Source of the DNA: Chloroflexota bacterium
Lineage (GTDB): Bacteria > Vulcanimicrobiota > JAMCWD01
Assembly: GCA_023475345.1 (NCBI GenBank)
Contig: JAMCWD010000008.1
Location: 1-57,800, forward strand
Length of the DNA stretch: 57,800 nt
Direction of reading: 5' to 3'
Under the pieces are notes generated by a model that did no database searches, was not told where the DNA came from, and saw only the letters and a program-made list of their open reading frames with translations. Positions 37,879 through 47,240 of the stretch are shown one piece after another. Position numbers and translations under genes: made by a program. Every line of letters begins with the position of its first letter. Position 1 is the stretch's first letter.

Positions 37879-39600
37879 CTACTGCTTGATCCCGGTCATC
37901 ATGCCGCATTCCAGGTATTCCCGGACCAGCAGTTCGACTTCGGCGGCGGTGGATTTTTTCATCGCCAGGAGCGTTATGGCATAAGCATCGTGGACATCTA
38001 TTTTTGCTACTACTTCGCGGACGGTTTCAATGCCCCTCGGCTCGGCGCTGAGCCTTTCCAGCCCCATCCCCAGGAGAAGCGGTATGGCAAGCGGGTCCTG
38101 GGCCATCTCGCCGCAGATGGTATATTCGATCTGGGCCATCTGTGCCGCTTCTACGGCCATGCGGATGAGCCTCAATACCGCCGGGTGGTAATGGTTATAC
38201 ATATAAGCCATGTCCTCGTTTTCCCTGTCAACTCCGAGGGTGTACTGGGTCAGGTCATTCGTGCCCAGGCTGAAGAAATCGACCTGGTCGGCCAGGGATT
38301 CGGCTATAAGACATGACGAAGGCGTCTCGATCATTATACCGAGCGGGATCTCGCCGAAGTATTCTTTTTTCTTCCGCATCTCTTCTTTCACGAATTCCCA
38401 CAGCTCCTTGAACTGCCGGACTTCTTCAATAGTGGTAACCATGGGGATCATGACCTGGGCATTGCCCTGTGCAGAGGCTTTCAGTATGGCCCTTATCTGG
38501 GCCTTGAGTATCTCGGGATGCTTCAGGAGCAGCCTTATGCCCCGGCAGCCGAGGGCCGGGTTGTCTTCCCGCGGCATTTTAATCCCGGGTATGATTTTAT
38601 CCGAGCCCAGGTCGAACAGCCTTATCGTAACGGAGTGAGGATGGCAGCGTCCCAGGATCTCGGAATATACTTTCGCTTGTTCGTCTTCGCCGGGCAGCTT
38701 ATCCTTATCCATAAAAAGGAACTCGGTCCGCAGGAGGCCGATGCTGCCCAGACCTCCGGAGTGGTTATCTTCAAGGTCTTTCAGGCTCGCTATATTGGCA
38801 AGCAGTTCGATGCGTTTACCGTCGCGGGTCATGGCATAGTGCGGGAGCCTGCCGCGGCGCTTGACTTTTTTGGTGCCGTGCTGGATAAGCCGCCGGTATG
38901 TCTTTTTCAAATCGCCCCGGGGTGAATTGATTATCTTCCCCGTGAAACCGTCCAGGATGACTTCCTCGCCCTGGTTCAGCGTTTCCATCGCGCCTTTTAC
39001 TCCCACCACCGCAGGAATGTTCAACGCCCTGGAAAGGATGGCGGCATGGGAATTGGCCCCGCCCCGCTCGGCTATTATCCCCAGAATACAACTCTTATCA
39101 ATCGAAGCCACCTGTGACGGGCGAAGCTCATGGGCGACAATGATCACTTTCTGACCTTCCGGGATTTTCTCCTTGGGCGCGCCGTTAAAGATATTCTGGA
39201 GCCTGTTGGCAACGTCGCGGACATCTCCCGCCTTGCTCCGGAAAATGCTTCCGTCCATGGCGGCGAAACGCTCCTCAAGCTCGCAGATAACGCGGTCAAG
39301 CGCATCCCAGGCGGACAGGCCTTCATTTCGAATAAGGTTTTCCGTCGCGCTTATAAGCATGGGGTCTTCAAGGAACAGGAGGTGGGTCATGAAAATATCG
39401 GCCTCGCTGTGCCCTACCTCGCCTGAAACCCGGCTACAAAGCTCGCTCAATTCGGCGCGCGCTTTTTTCAAAGCATCGCGAAAACGCGCGATTTCTTCTT
39501 CTACCGAAGACGGCTTGGCCTTACCGGTTTTCTTGGCGTCCTCAAGCAGGAAGACTTTGCCTATTGCAAAGCCGTAAGAGGCAGGTATCCCGTGCAGCAC
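37879..39600 (-). CDS. ptsI: PTS enzyme I (phosphoenolpyruvate-protein phosphotransferase)
   Basis: The product has 573 residues, full length. The phosphohistidine H185 is in GGANSHAAILSR. The PEP-binding barrel has GSIGLLRTEFLFM and the FFSLGTNDLTQY block. It transfers phosphate from PEP to HPr. The GTG start overlaps the HPr stop by one base (TAGTG), so the pair is coupled. No sugar-specific enzyme II lies in the window. Confidence 0.96.
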   Translation of the reverse strand: MLHGIPASYGFAIGKVFLLEDAKKTGKAKPSSVEEEIARFRDALKKARAELSELCSRVSGEVGHSEADIFMTHLLFLEDPMLISATENLIRNEGLSAWDALDRVICELEERFAAMDGSIFRSKAGDVRDVANRLQNIFNGAPKEKIPEGQKVIIVAHELRPSQVASIDKSCILGIIAERGGANSHAAILSRALNIPAVVGVKGAMETLNQGEEVILDGFTGKIINSPRGDLKKTYRRLIQHGTKKVKRRGRLPHYAMTRDGKRIELLANIASLKDLEDNHSGGLGSIGLLRTEFLFMDKDKLPGEDEQAKVYSEILGRCHPHSVTIRLFDLGSDKIIPGIKMPREDNPALGCRGIRLLLKHPEILKAQIRAILKASAQGNAQVMIPMVTTIEEVRQFKELWEFVKEEMRKKKEYFGEIPLGIMIETPSSCLIAESLADQVDFFSLGTNDLTQYTLGVDRENEDMAYMYNHYHPAVLRLIRMAVEAAQMAQIEYTICGEMAQDPLAIPLLLGMGLERLSAEPRGIETVREVVAKIDVHDAYAITLLAMKKSTAAEVELLVREYLECGMMTGIKQ

Positions 39601-39872
39601 TATTTCTCGACCTCCCCGGGACTCAGTAAAATATCACAAAACCGGTCCAGTACTTCTTCCTCCCCATTTCCATCGACCTCAAGCACAATTCTGTCGCCCC
39701 GGTTTATTCCCAGGGCGATGATGGCTATAATGCTTTTTACATCGGCGACTTCGCCGCCTTTATAGATATTAACTTTCAAATCGGACACTTCGCGGGCCGC
39801 CTGAACAAGTAGCGCCGCCGGCCGGCCATGGATACCCAGCCTCGCCCCGACCTCCAATTCCCGTTTACGCAT
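39600..39872 (-). CDS. ptsH: HPr phosphocarrier protein
   Basis: The product has 90 residues. H15 in GIHGRPAALLV is the phosphocarrier site. S47 in KSIIAIIALGI stands at the Ser46 regulatory position, so HPr kinase-type control is possible, although hprK is not present here. AGGTGGAG precedes the start. It is the upstream partner of ptsI. Confidence 0.93.
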   Translation of the reverse strand: MRKRELEVGARLGIHGRPAALLVQAAREVSDLKVNIYKGGEVADVKSIIAIIALGINRGDRIVLEVDGNGEEEVLDRFCDILLSPGEVEK

Positions 39873-40036
39873 TCTCCACCTTCCAGGCTTTTATCAGGGT
39901 TAAGAATATATACTTTTGCCCAACCGTCCGGTTTTTCCTCCAAATTCTTTAAAAATGTTCAAAGAACTTTAAATGACCGTCCGCAGGAACTTGATCCGTT
40001 GTAAAGAAACCCTGCTATAGTTTAACAGGATCAGCA

Positions 40037-40843
40037 TTGAATTTTCAATACAACGGAGATATAAATATAAAGCTGAGAAATGTCGCCCGATTGTCAACGA
40101 ATAAAATGATGCAGGACAACTTTAAAATAATAAAAAAGCTGGGCAATAACCGTACTTTTCTTGTCGAGCCGAGTAAAGATCCCGGGACGCGCGTTGTATT
40201 CAAGCAGGCGCCGCCGGGGAGACTTGAAGCGGCAAGGTTCCTGGACGCCGCAGGCATCTGGAAAGATCTTGATCACCCGGCCTTTCCCCGCCTTATATCA
40301 GTCGATAAACAGGCCGGGCGGCCCCCTTATATCCTGGCGGAATATATCGCCGGGAAAAGCCTGGAAGAAGAAATATCCGAAGGCCCTGTTTCCGAGCATG
40401 ATGCGGTTTACTGCGCCGCCTTCACAACCGAAGCCATCGCTTATCTCCACAAGAAAAACCCGCCTGTTTTATTCTGCGACCTGAAGCCTTCTCATATCAT
40501 AAAAAAACCCGGCGGTGGCTATTCTCTCATTGATCTCGAATTACTGACCGTCTATAAACGCGGAAAGGTCCGCCTGCCCGCCAAGGGAACCCCCGGGTTC
40601 TCGCCGCCCGAACAATCGCTGGGACTGCCGGAGCCCCGCTCCGACATCTTCTCAATCGGGGCGATGCTGTGCCGCCTCGTAACCGGAAAGCCCCCGGAAT
40701 TTTTAAAACAGAACGAAAAGGACATATCGCACGGCTTATATGGAATATTAAAAAGATGCCTCGCAGATGTCCCTTCCGGAAGGTATCCCGATGCGGGCCG
40801 GCTTCTTTGCGATCTTGAAAATTTCATGTTACGAAGAGGATAA
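40037..40843 (+). CDS. Degenerate protein-kinase fold (probable pseudokinase)
   Basis: The product has 268 residues from a TTG with AGGA six bases upstream. The kinase fold is recognisable from K56 (VVFK), the aspartate D148 in FCDLKPSHI, GTPGFSPPEQ and SDIFSIGAML. The catalytic loop has Phe-Cys in place of His-Arg, the metal-binding Asn is His153, and DFG is DLE (166-168). With both metal-binding positions changed, magnesium-ATP catalysis is doubtful. There is no membrane segment. Together with the gene at 34068 it forms a second non-canonical kinase fold in the region; the two differ in which residues are lost. Confidence 0.8.
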   Translation: MNFQYNGDINIKLRNVARLSTNKMMQDNFKIIKKLGNNRTFLVEPSKDPGTRVVFKQAPPGRLEAARFLDAAGIWKDLDHPAFPRLISVDKQAGRPPYILAEYIAGKSLEEEISEGPVSEHDAVYCAAFTTEAIAYLHKKNPPVLFCDLKPSHIIKKPGGGYSLIDLELLTVYKRGKVRLPAKGTPGFSPPEQSLGLPEPRSDIFSIGAMLCRLVTGKPPEFLKQNEKDISHGLYGILKRCLADVPSGRYPDAGRLLCDLENFMLRRG

Positions 40844-40870
40844 TTTTCGTAAAGACAGGAATTATGAATT

Positions 40871-41209
40871 ATGTTTACAGATGAAGAATTTTTAAAACGC
40901 ATCCGGGAAGAGGCGATAATCGCCAATATAATAATTACAAGGCTCAACAGCGTCGAATGCATGAAGCCGGATAACAGGGAGATCCTGTCCCACAGGATAG
41001 CCGAGATACTGATGAGTTGTAAAGAGTTATATACACGGGTGCTGCCGTTTCTTTCGGAAGTTGAAAATCCGGGACATGACCAGTTTTTTGATTTCCTGAT
41101 AGAGCTGAGGATGAATTTTTTGAACATTGCGGATCTTGTCCTTGAATATGAAGAAGCGTTCATGAATTCTCTCGACGTGAGGGAGGAAGAGGAACTGGGA
41201 GAGGATTGA
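40871..41209 (+). CDS. Small helical acidic protein, unknown function
   Basis: The product has 112 residues. It is predicted to be nearly all helical, with an acidic tail (REEEELGED). It lies between the pseudokinase gene (27 bases) and ptb (13 bases), so it is likely cotranscribed with one or both. No family is recognised. Confidence 0.7.
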   Translation: MFTDEEFLKRIREEAIIANIIITRLNSVECMKPDNREILSHRIAEILMSCKELYTRVLPFLSEVENPGHDQFFDFLIELRMNFLNIADLVLEYEEAFMNSLDVREEEELGED

Positions 41210-41221
41210 CGGGGCGGGATT

Positions 41222-42109
41222 ATGCGGACATTTGAGGATATAAGACAGGCTGCCCGGGATGTGCCCGGGCGTTCCCTGGCGGTGGCGGGCACCGCAGATC
41301 CCCAGGTCGTGGCTGCATGCGCGGAAGCATACCGGGAAGGCATATGCGCCTCGATACTGGCAGGCGAACCGGGTGCCGTCCTTCAACTCTGCAGAGAATA
41401 CAACTTCCCCGAAGAGGGCTATAAAATTAAATCTGCAAAAGACCCCGTCGAAGAAGCGTCCCTGGCGGTGGGTACGGTTGCCTGCGGCGAGGCGTGTGCG
41501 CTGATGAAAGGCAATGTTAAAACCGGGCTTCTCATGAAGACCGTGCTTTCCGAACTAGGCAGGGACAGGCTTCTTTCACACGTATTCGTTGCGGAATTGC
41601 CGGGCGGCGGATTTATGTTCATGAGCGACGGGGGGATGGTCATAAAGCCGGCCATTGAAGAGAAAATTCAGATCGCAAAGAACGCCGTCGAAGTTGCCGT
41701 GGCGCTCGGGATAAAGCGCCCGCGTGCTATTATGCTGTCCCATGATGGCAGGGTTGATATAGATGACGGGACATCCGTAGAAGGCGCGGTAATTTCAGTT
41801 ATGGCCGGAAGAGGCCGGGTAAAAAACGCCTGTATCGAAGGCCCTGCGGTTCTGGAGCTTGCCGCACTGGGCGGTTATACGGATGAGGAAAATCTTTTCA
41901 GCGATTTCGGCGGGGCTGACATTGTGATAGTCCCGAATATAGAAGCGGGCAATATATTCGGCAAGTCTATCCAGCACATGACGAAGTTTAATACCGGACT
42001 TATAATAGCAGGGGCGGCATGCCCCATAGTCCTTACTTCCAGGGCGGACAGCGCGGAAACCCGGCTTAATTCCATAGCGCTGGCCCTTGTCGCATCGCCG
42101 TTAAAGTAA
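41222..42109 (+). CDS. ptb: Phosphate butyryltransferase/acetyltransferase family
   Basis: The product has 295 residues. MKGNVKTGLLMKTVL, SHVFVAELPGG and the C-terminal NIEAGNIFGKSIQH block are typical of Ptb. It would interconvert an acyl-CoA and phosphate with an acyl phosphate, the step before an acid kinase. No butyrate kinase follows; the next gene is dus. The substrate may be butyryl-, isobutyryl- or a related acyl-CoA. Confidence 0.88.
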   Translation: MRTFEDIRQAARDVPGRSLAVAGTADPQVVAACAEAYREGICASILAGEPGAVLQLCREYNFPEEGYKIKSAKDPVEEASLAVGTVACGEACALMKGNVKTGLLMKTVLSELGRDRLLSHVFVAELPGGGFMFMSDGGMVIKPAIEEKIQIAKNAVEVAVALGIKRPRAIMLSHDGRVDIDDGTSVEGAVISVMAGRGRVKNACIEGPAVLELAALGGYTDEENLFSDFGGADIVIVPNIEAGNIFGKSIQHMTKFNTGLIIAGAACPIVLTSRADSAETRLNSIALALVASPLK

Positions 42110-43123
42110 ATGAAATTAAAAATAGGCTCGCTTGTTCTGGAAAACCCGTTGATAATGGCCCCGCTTTCCGGCTATTGCGATTCGCCTTACAGGAGGCTTG
42201 CCGCATCTTTCGGCTGTGCGCTCACGTATTCGGGACTGATAAGCTCCCATGCGCTCTCATACAACAATCCCAATACCGTTGATCTGCTGGCCAGCAGCCC
42301 GGAAGAAAAGCCCGTCGCGTTCCAGATATTCGGGTTCGATCCGGCGCTTATCTCAAGGGGCGCCGCGATGATGGAAGAGGCAGGCGCCGATGTGATCGAT
42401 CTCAATGCCGGGTGCGGAGTGCCTAAAGTTTTCAAGTCAGGTTCAGGGATGGCTCTATGCCGGGATCTCAAGCTCCTGGAAAAGATTCTGAAGACTATCG
42501 TCAGGACCGTGTCCGTCCCGGTGATAATTAAAACACGGACGGGTTTCCATCCCGGTGACGTTACGGTGCTTGAAGTCGCAAAGGTAGCTGAATATGCCGG
42601 AGTCTCCGCCATAGCAATACACCCCAGATTCCACAGCCAGAAATTCGGGGGCAAAGCCGACCATACATGGGCTGAAAAGATAAAGCAGGCAGTGAAGCTC
42701 CCTGTTATCGGGAGCGGCGATTTGAATACACCGGGTGATGTCAAAGAAGCGCTTGAATCGTACGGTTACGACGGCGTCATGCTGGGACGGGGCGCGCTGG
42801 GCAACCCCTGGCTTTATTCAAGGAGTCTGGAGCTTCTGAAAAATAATATAACGTCTCCTCCACCTTCAGCCGGAGATAAAATCAAAGCGGCCTTATATCA
42901 CCTCGATTTAATAGAGGATCATTACCCGTCTCATCGCGCGGTAAAGTTGTGCAGGCTCCACATTACAAATTATATCAGGGGCATGCGCCAGGCAGGGAGG
43001 CTGCGAGACATGCTTAACCGCATGGAAACCACCGGTGAAATCAGGGATCTCCTGGAAAACATACCCGTAAAGTATGACGCTGATCCGGAAGGAGACAATA
43101 TAAAGGAGATGGAAAAAGATTAA
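42110..43123 (+). CDS. dus: tRNA-dihydrouridine synthase
   Basis: The product has 337 residues. Its ATG directly follows the ptb stop. The TIM-barrel flavoprotein motifs are present: MAPLSGYCDSPYRRL, DLNAGCGVPKVFKSG with the catalytic-site cysteine (the usual GCP is GCG here), IKTRTGF and IGSGDLNTPGDV. It reduces uridine in tRNA D-loops using FMN. Grouping with ptb is an operon habit without an evident metabolic link. Confidence 0.92.
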   Translation: MKLKIGSLVLENPLIMAPLSGYCDSPYRRLAASFGCALTYSGLISSHALSYNNPNTVDLLASSPEEKPVAFQIFGFDPALISRGAAMMEEAGADVIDLNAGCGVPKVFKSGSGMALCRDLKLLEKILKTIVRTVSVPVIIKTRTGFHPGDVTVLEVAKVAEYAGVSAIAIHPRFHSQKFGGKADHTWAEKIKQAVKLPVIGSGDLNTPGDVKEALESYGYDGVMLGRGALGNPWLYSRSLELLKNNITSPPPSAGDKIKAALYHLDLIEDHYPSHRAVKLCRLHITNYIRGMRQAGRLRDMLNRMETTGEIRDLLENIPVKYDADPEGDNIKEMEKD

Positions 43124-43124
43124 T

Positions 43125-44387
43125 ATGAATGACAGCGGCGAAAACAAAAATATCAATTCGGCAGTTGAAGAAAATTACAGGAAATATATAAATCCCACCC
43201 TGGCGAGGCTTTTTAAATTCGGCGGATATAACGGGGTTGAGTGGGAGGCTTCCGGCTCTTATGTAACCATGCATGACGGGAGGCGCTTCCTGGACATGGC
43301 CGGTGGATACGGAGTTTTCTCCGCCGGGCACTGCCACCCGGCCATAGTAAAGGCGGTCAAAGATCAGATCGAGCGCATGCCGTTATCCGCAAAGGTTTTC
43401 ATGAACAAGCCCGCGGGAGATCTTGCACGCGCACTTGCCGAAATAACGCCCGGCGATCTCCAGTTTAGCTTTTTTTGCAATTCCGGGACAGAGGCTGTGG
43501 AAGGCGCGCTGAAGCTGGCCCGCCTGGCGACGGGGAAGCACGAGATCATCGCGGCAAAAAACAGCTTCCACGGCAAGACGATGGGGTCACTGTCGGCATC
43601 CGGCAGGGATCTTTTCAAGGAGCCGTTCATGCCGCTTATCCCCGGCGTCAAGCATGTTCTTTTCGGCGACGCAGACGCCCTGGAATCGGAGATTAACGAA
43701 GACACCGCCGCCGTAATACTGGAGCCGGTACAGGGGGAAGGGGGCATCAATGTCCCTCCCGACGATTACCTGCCGGAAGTCAGGGAGATCTGCAGCCGAA
43801 ACAATGTCCTGTTTATTGCGGATGAGGTCCAGACGGGCCTGGGCAGGACGGGGAAGAAATTTGCGGTGGAACACTGGGGTGTCTCCCCCGACATAATGAC
43901 GCTGGGGAAGGCGCTGGGAGGCGGCGTCATGCCGGTTGCGGCTTTCATGGGTACGCCCGCAGTCTGGAAGGTTTTCGAAAAGCACCCGCTCATCCACACC
44001 TCCACTTTCGGGGGAGGGCCGGCGGCCTGCGCGGCGGGGGTCGCATATATCAAGGTCATGATCGAGGAGAAGCTTCCGGAACAGGCCGATAAAACCGGCG
44101 GATACATGATGGAAAAACTGGATGAGATGCGCGGCAGGCATCCCGATGTCATCGAGGCCGTCAGGGGAAAAGGCCTGATGATAGGGGTCGAGCTTACCGA
44201 TGTCGGCCTGGGAGGCGCGATGATAATGGAGATGGCGAAGAACGGCCTCATAGGGGTGTACACTCTCAACCAGCCTAAAGTCATAAGGTTCGAGCCGCCG
44301 TTAAACATTAAGAAGGAAGATGTCGATTGGGCGCTTGAAATATTCGAAAAAGCCGTAACCGAAACGAGGAATTTGCTTCTTAAATAA
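43125..44387 (+). CDS. Class III aminotransferase (ornithine/putrescine/acetylornithine type)
   Basis: The product has 420 residues. PLP motifs: GTEAVEGALKLAR, DEVQTGLGRTG (233-243), and the Schiff-base lysine K262 in LGKALGGGVMP. It starts one base after the dus stop. The family moves an omega-amino group (ornithine, putrescine, 4-aminobutyrate or acetylornithine) to 2-oxoglutarate. The next gene is an aldehyde-forming or aldehyde-reducing dehydrogenase-like protein, so a diamine or amino-acid degradative route is possible. Confidence 0.85.
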   Translation: MNDSGENKNINSAVEENYRKYINPTLARLFKFGGYNGVEWEASGSYVTMHDGRRFLDMAGGYGVFSAGHCHPAIVKAVKDQIERMPLSAKVFMNKPAGDLARALAEITPGDLQFSFFCNSGTEAVEGALKLARLATGKHEIIAAKNSFHGKTMGSLSASGRDLFKEPFMPLIPGVKHVLFGDADALESEINEDTAAVILEPVQGEGGINVPPDDYLPEVREICSRNNVLFIADEVQTGLGRTGKKFAVEHWGVSPDIMTLGKALGGGVMPVAAFMGTPAVWKVFEKHPLIHTSTFGGGPAACAAGVAYIKVMIEEKLPEQADKTGGYMMEKLDEMRGRHPDVIEAVRGKGLMIGVELTDVGLGGAMIMEMAKNGLIGVYTLNQPKVIRFEPPLNIKKEDVDWALEIFEKAVTETRNLLLK

Positions 44388-44444
44388 AAAGGAGGAAAAA
44401 TTTAACAACCGGGGAATTCACGTCAGGTATTCGGGAGGAAAATA

Positions 44445-45548
44445 TTGGAACGGTTTGCATTTTTAATACACCCGCTTGACATGAGGGATGTCGTCCGCTG
44501 GGAGCCCAGGGCTGCCGGAAAAAGGCCGGAACTTGTGAAGAAGATGCTTGAATGGATGCCGCCCCATGTCACATCGCATATTACCGGTATCAAATCTATA
44601 ACAGGCAAGGAGATAGAAGGATATTTCATCGCGGCTGCCTTTTTGCCCGAACAGTTTATCTCCCTGCCTAAAGAGCAGGTACTGGATAAGATCATAAAAG
44701 CAGGCAAAATAGCCGAGGAGTTGGGCGCAAAAATTCTGGGGCTGGGCGGCTTTACATCCGTGGTGGGCGATGCGGGCCATGCCGTGGCCCAGAACCTGAA
44801 GATACCCGTAACGAGCGGTAACAGCTATACTGTGGCGTCGGCGCTGGAAGGTACATTTTTCGCTGCAAAAAAAATCGGGCTGGATATGTCGTCGAGCAGT
44901 ATAGCCGTTGTAGGGGCAACGGGCGCTATAGGCAGTGTCTGCGCAAGGATCATGGCCCAGAAAGTGCACGCCATGACGCTGATCGGCAGAAACCAGGCCC
45001 GGCTTGATAAAGTTGCAGAGCTTATCAGGAGGAAATCATCCTGTAATATTACAACCACCGTTGATCTTCGCGGGGCCATACCGGAAGCCGATGTTATCAT
45101 TACCGCAACCAGTGCGCCGGAAGAAATAATAACCTCGGACATGATCAAGACAGGCGCGCTTATATGCGATGTAGCCCTGCCGCATGATGTAGGCAGGGAA
45201 GTTGCACAGCAGAGGCCGGATGTCCTGGTATTCGAAGGCGGGGTTATCCGGGTTCCGGGACCGCCTGATTTCAATTACGATTTCGGATATCCGCCCGGAA
45301 CATCGCTTGCCTGCATGGCCGAAACCATGTTATTGACCCTGGAAGAGCGCTACGAGCCGTATAGCCTCGGCAGGAGGCTCAAGCCGGAAAGAGTCGTCGA
45401 GATAAAAGAGATGGCCGATAAGCACGGCTTCACCCTTGCCGGCCTCCGAAGCTTCGACCAGCCCGTAACTTCCGAACAGTTTGACAGGGTCAGCCGGTAT
45501 GCCCGGAACAAAAAACAATCCCCCGACAGGCTTTCATTCAAACCCTGA
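44445..45548 (+). CDS. Acyl-ACP-reductase/shikimate-dehydrogenase-like NAD(P) protein
   Basis: The product has 367 residues from a TTG with GGGAGG upstream. The NAD(P) loop GATGAIGS is at 157-164. The N-terminal half (PHVTSHITGIKSITGKEIEGYFI, FLPEQF, LGLGGFTSVVGDAGH, SGNSYTVAS) follows the order of the cyanobacterial acyl-ACP reductase family. Members outside cyanobacteria are uncharacterised and are often labelled as shikimate or quinate dehydrogenase. The substrate might be an acyl thioester from the neighbouring acyl-CoA metabolism. It is cotranscribed with the aminotransferase. Confidence 0.65.
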   Translation: MERFAFLIHPLDMRDVVRWEPRAAGKRPELVKKMLEWMPPHVTSHITGIKSITGKEIEGYFIAAAFLPEQFISLPKEQVLDKIIKAGKIAEELGAKILGLGGFTSVVGDAGHAVAQNLKIPVTSGNSYTVASALEGTFFAAKKIGLDMSSSSIAVVGATGAIGSVCARIMAQKVHAMTLIGRNQARLDKVAELIRRKSSCNITTTVDLRGAIPEADVIITATSAPEEIITSDMIKTGALICDVALPHDVGREVAQQRPDVLVFEGGVIRVPGPPDFNYDFGYPPGTSLACMAETMLLTLEERYEPYSLGRRLKPERVVEIKEMADKHGFTLAGLRSFDQPVTSEQFDRVSRYARNKKQSPDRLSFKP

Positions 45549-45678
45549 TCTTTCAGGGAGAGTCATTGTTTCGATTTTTTCGTCATTTCAGCATGTTTTG
45601 TGAGGTTGAAACCTTTTTTCATGCGCCTGGAAAATAAAAAGGATACTTCGGCCATCAGGCGAATAAACAATTTCAATT

Positions 45679-46632
45679 ATGAAGAAAGTTGTCAGTGTGA
45701 GCCTCGGATCAAGCAAAAGAGACCACGAGGCCGAAGTAAATTTTCTGGGAGAAGATTTCCATATTTCCCGGCGCGGGACGAACGGTGATTTCGACGCGGC
45801 TATGAAAATACTTCGTGAGTTGGACGGGAACGTCGATGCCATCGGCCTCGGGGGTATCGATATCTACATATATTCCCTTAAAAACAAGTATGTTCTCAAA
45901 GACGGCATGAGGCTGAAGGAGGCTGTCAAAAAGACCCCGGTGGTTGACGGGAGCGGCCTGAAAAATTCGCTGGAGCGGGATGTCATCCGTAAAATGGCTG
46001 AAGATCCCCGTTTCAGGCTCAAGGGAAAAAAAGTCTTGATGGTATGCGCCATGGACAGGTTCGGCATGGCGGAAGCGCTGGTCGAAGCAGGCTGCAGGAT
46101 GCTGTTCGGGGATTTTATTTTTACGCTGGGTATAGAAAAGCCGCTTTTCCGCCTGGAAGACCTGGAATATTATGCCGAAAAACTGCTCCCTGTCATAACC
46201 GATATGCCTATAGATATGCTTTATCCTACAGGCAAAACCCAGGATAAGGCGCCTTCCGAAAATTATGCCCGCTATTACCGGGAAGCCGATATCATCGCAG
46301 GCGACTTCCATTTTATAAAGAAGTTCATGCCCGATGACCTTTCGGGCAAGATAGTCATTACCAATACCGTTACGGAGAAAGACATTCAGGATCTTGCAGA
46401 AAGGGGAGCCATATACCTTGTAACCACCACCCCTGAGTTCGGGGGGCGGTCTTTCGGAACCAATGTCATGGAAGCGTTATTCGTTTGCCTTCTGGGCAAG
46501 TTACCTGATAAAATAACACCGGACGATTACCTGGGGATAATTAATAAGCTCGAGTTGAAGTTCCGGGTCGAGGAACTGAACCAGCTTTTGAAAAAGGATG
46601 ATGCTTCGAAAGAGGCGGTATCGATTAATTAA
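45679..46632 (+). CDS. Conserved protein (annotated in relatives as quinate 5-dehydrogenase), function uncertain
   Basis: The product has 317 residues. The sequence (VVSVSLGSSKRDHE at the start; GDFIFTLGIEKPLF, MLYPTGKTQDK, VTTTPEFGGRSFGTN) is a conserved bacterial protein that databases often call quinate 5-dehydrogenase, though I see no classical GxGxxG nucleotide loop. It has no signal peptide and no membrane segment. It follows the reductase-like gene by 130 bases and is probably functionally tied to it. No ribosome binding site is evident. Confidence 0.6.
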   Translation: MKKVVSVSLGSSKRDHEAEVNFLGEDFHISRRGTNGDFDAAMKILRELDGNVDAIGLGGIDIYIYSLKNKYVLKDGMRLKEAVKKTPVVDGSGLKNSLERDVIRKMAEDPRFRLKGKKVLMVCAMDRFGMAEALVEAGCRMLFGDFIFTLGIEKPLFRLEDLEYYAEKLLPVITDMPIDMLYPTGKTQDKAPSENYARYYREADIIAGDFHFIKKFMPDDLSGKIVITNTVTEKDIQDLAERGAIYLVTTTPEFGGRSFGTNVMEALFVCLLGKLPDKITPDDYLGIINKLELKFRVEELNQLLKKDDASKEAVSIN

Positions 46633-46641
46633 TATGACATG

Positions 46642-46663
46642 AGTCCCGAAGCAAGGGACTTTT
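46642..46663 (+). terminator. Short hairpin with U-tract between the metabolic genes and greA
   Basis: AGTCCC (46642-46647) pairs with GGGACT (46655-46660), followed by TTTT. The stem is only 6 bases, so it may be a weak terminator or attenuator just before greA. Confidence 0.5.
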
Positions 46664-46679
46664 GAAAGGAGAAAAATAA

Positions 46680-47162
46680 ATGATGGAAGAGAAAATAGTC
46701 GATCTCACCCCGGATGGATACAAGAAGCTTGAAGACAGGCTGGACTACCTGAAGACGCATCAGCGCCGCGAAGTAGCCGACCGTATCCGCCAGGCGAAAG
46801 AATTCGGCGAGATAGGAGAGAATTCGGAGTACGAGGATGCAAAATCCGAGCAGGCCTTTATCGAAGGCGAAATCATGCGGCTTGAAAGCATCCTGCGCAA
46901 TGCCAGGATCCTCGATATAAGGGAAATAAGAACATCAATCGTCGGCATAGGCTCCAGGGTCAGGATTTACAGCAGCAAGACGAAAGAGGAAACGGAATAC
47001 GAAATAGTCGGCAGCAACGAGTCCGACCCCATAGAAGGCAAAATCTCGAATCTTTCCCCCGTCGGGAAAGCCCTTTGCGGGCACAAAAAAGGCGAGGAAG
47101 TTACGGTCGTTACGCCGAACGGGAAGGTCAACTACAAGATAATAAAAATCATGAAAAGCTGA
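46680..47162 (+). CDS. greA: Transcription elongation factor GreA
   Basis: The product has 160 residues. AGGAG lies nine bases before the ATG. An N-terminal antiparallel coiled coil (residues about 8-78) with the tip acidic pair in GEIGENSEYEDAK and a C-terminal FKBP-like domain (EYEIVGSNESDP) are complete. It rescues backtracked RNA polymerase by stimulating cleavage. lysS follows 78 bases later, a frequent greA-lysS arrangement in bacteria. Confidence 0.95.
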   Translation: MMEEKIVDLTPDGYKKLEDRLDYLKTHQRREVADRIRQAKEFGEIGENSEYEDAKSEQAFIEGEIMRLESILRNARILDIREIRTSIVGIGSRVRIYSSKTKEETEYEIVGSNESDPIEGKISNLSPVGKALCGHKKGEEVTVVTPNGKVNYKIIKIMKS

Positions 47163-47240
47163 GAATGACCGCGGCAGCGATCCAGGTGAAATCAAGCGAT
47201 TATCCTGTTTTTTTCTTTTTCCCTTTCCAGGAGGATTTTT

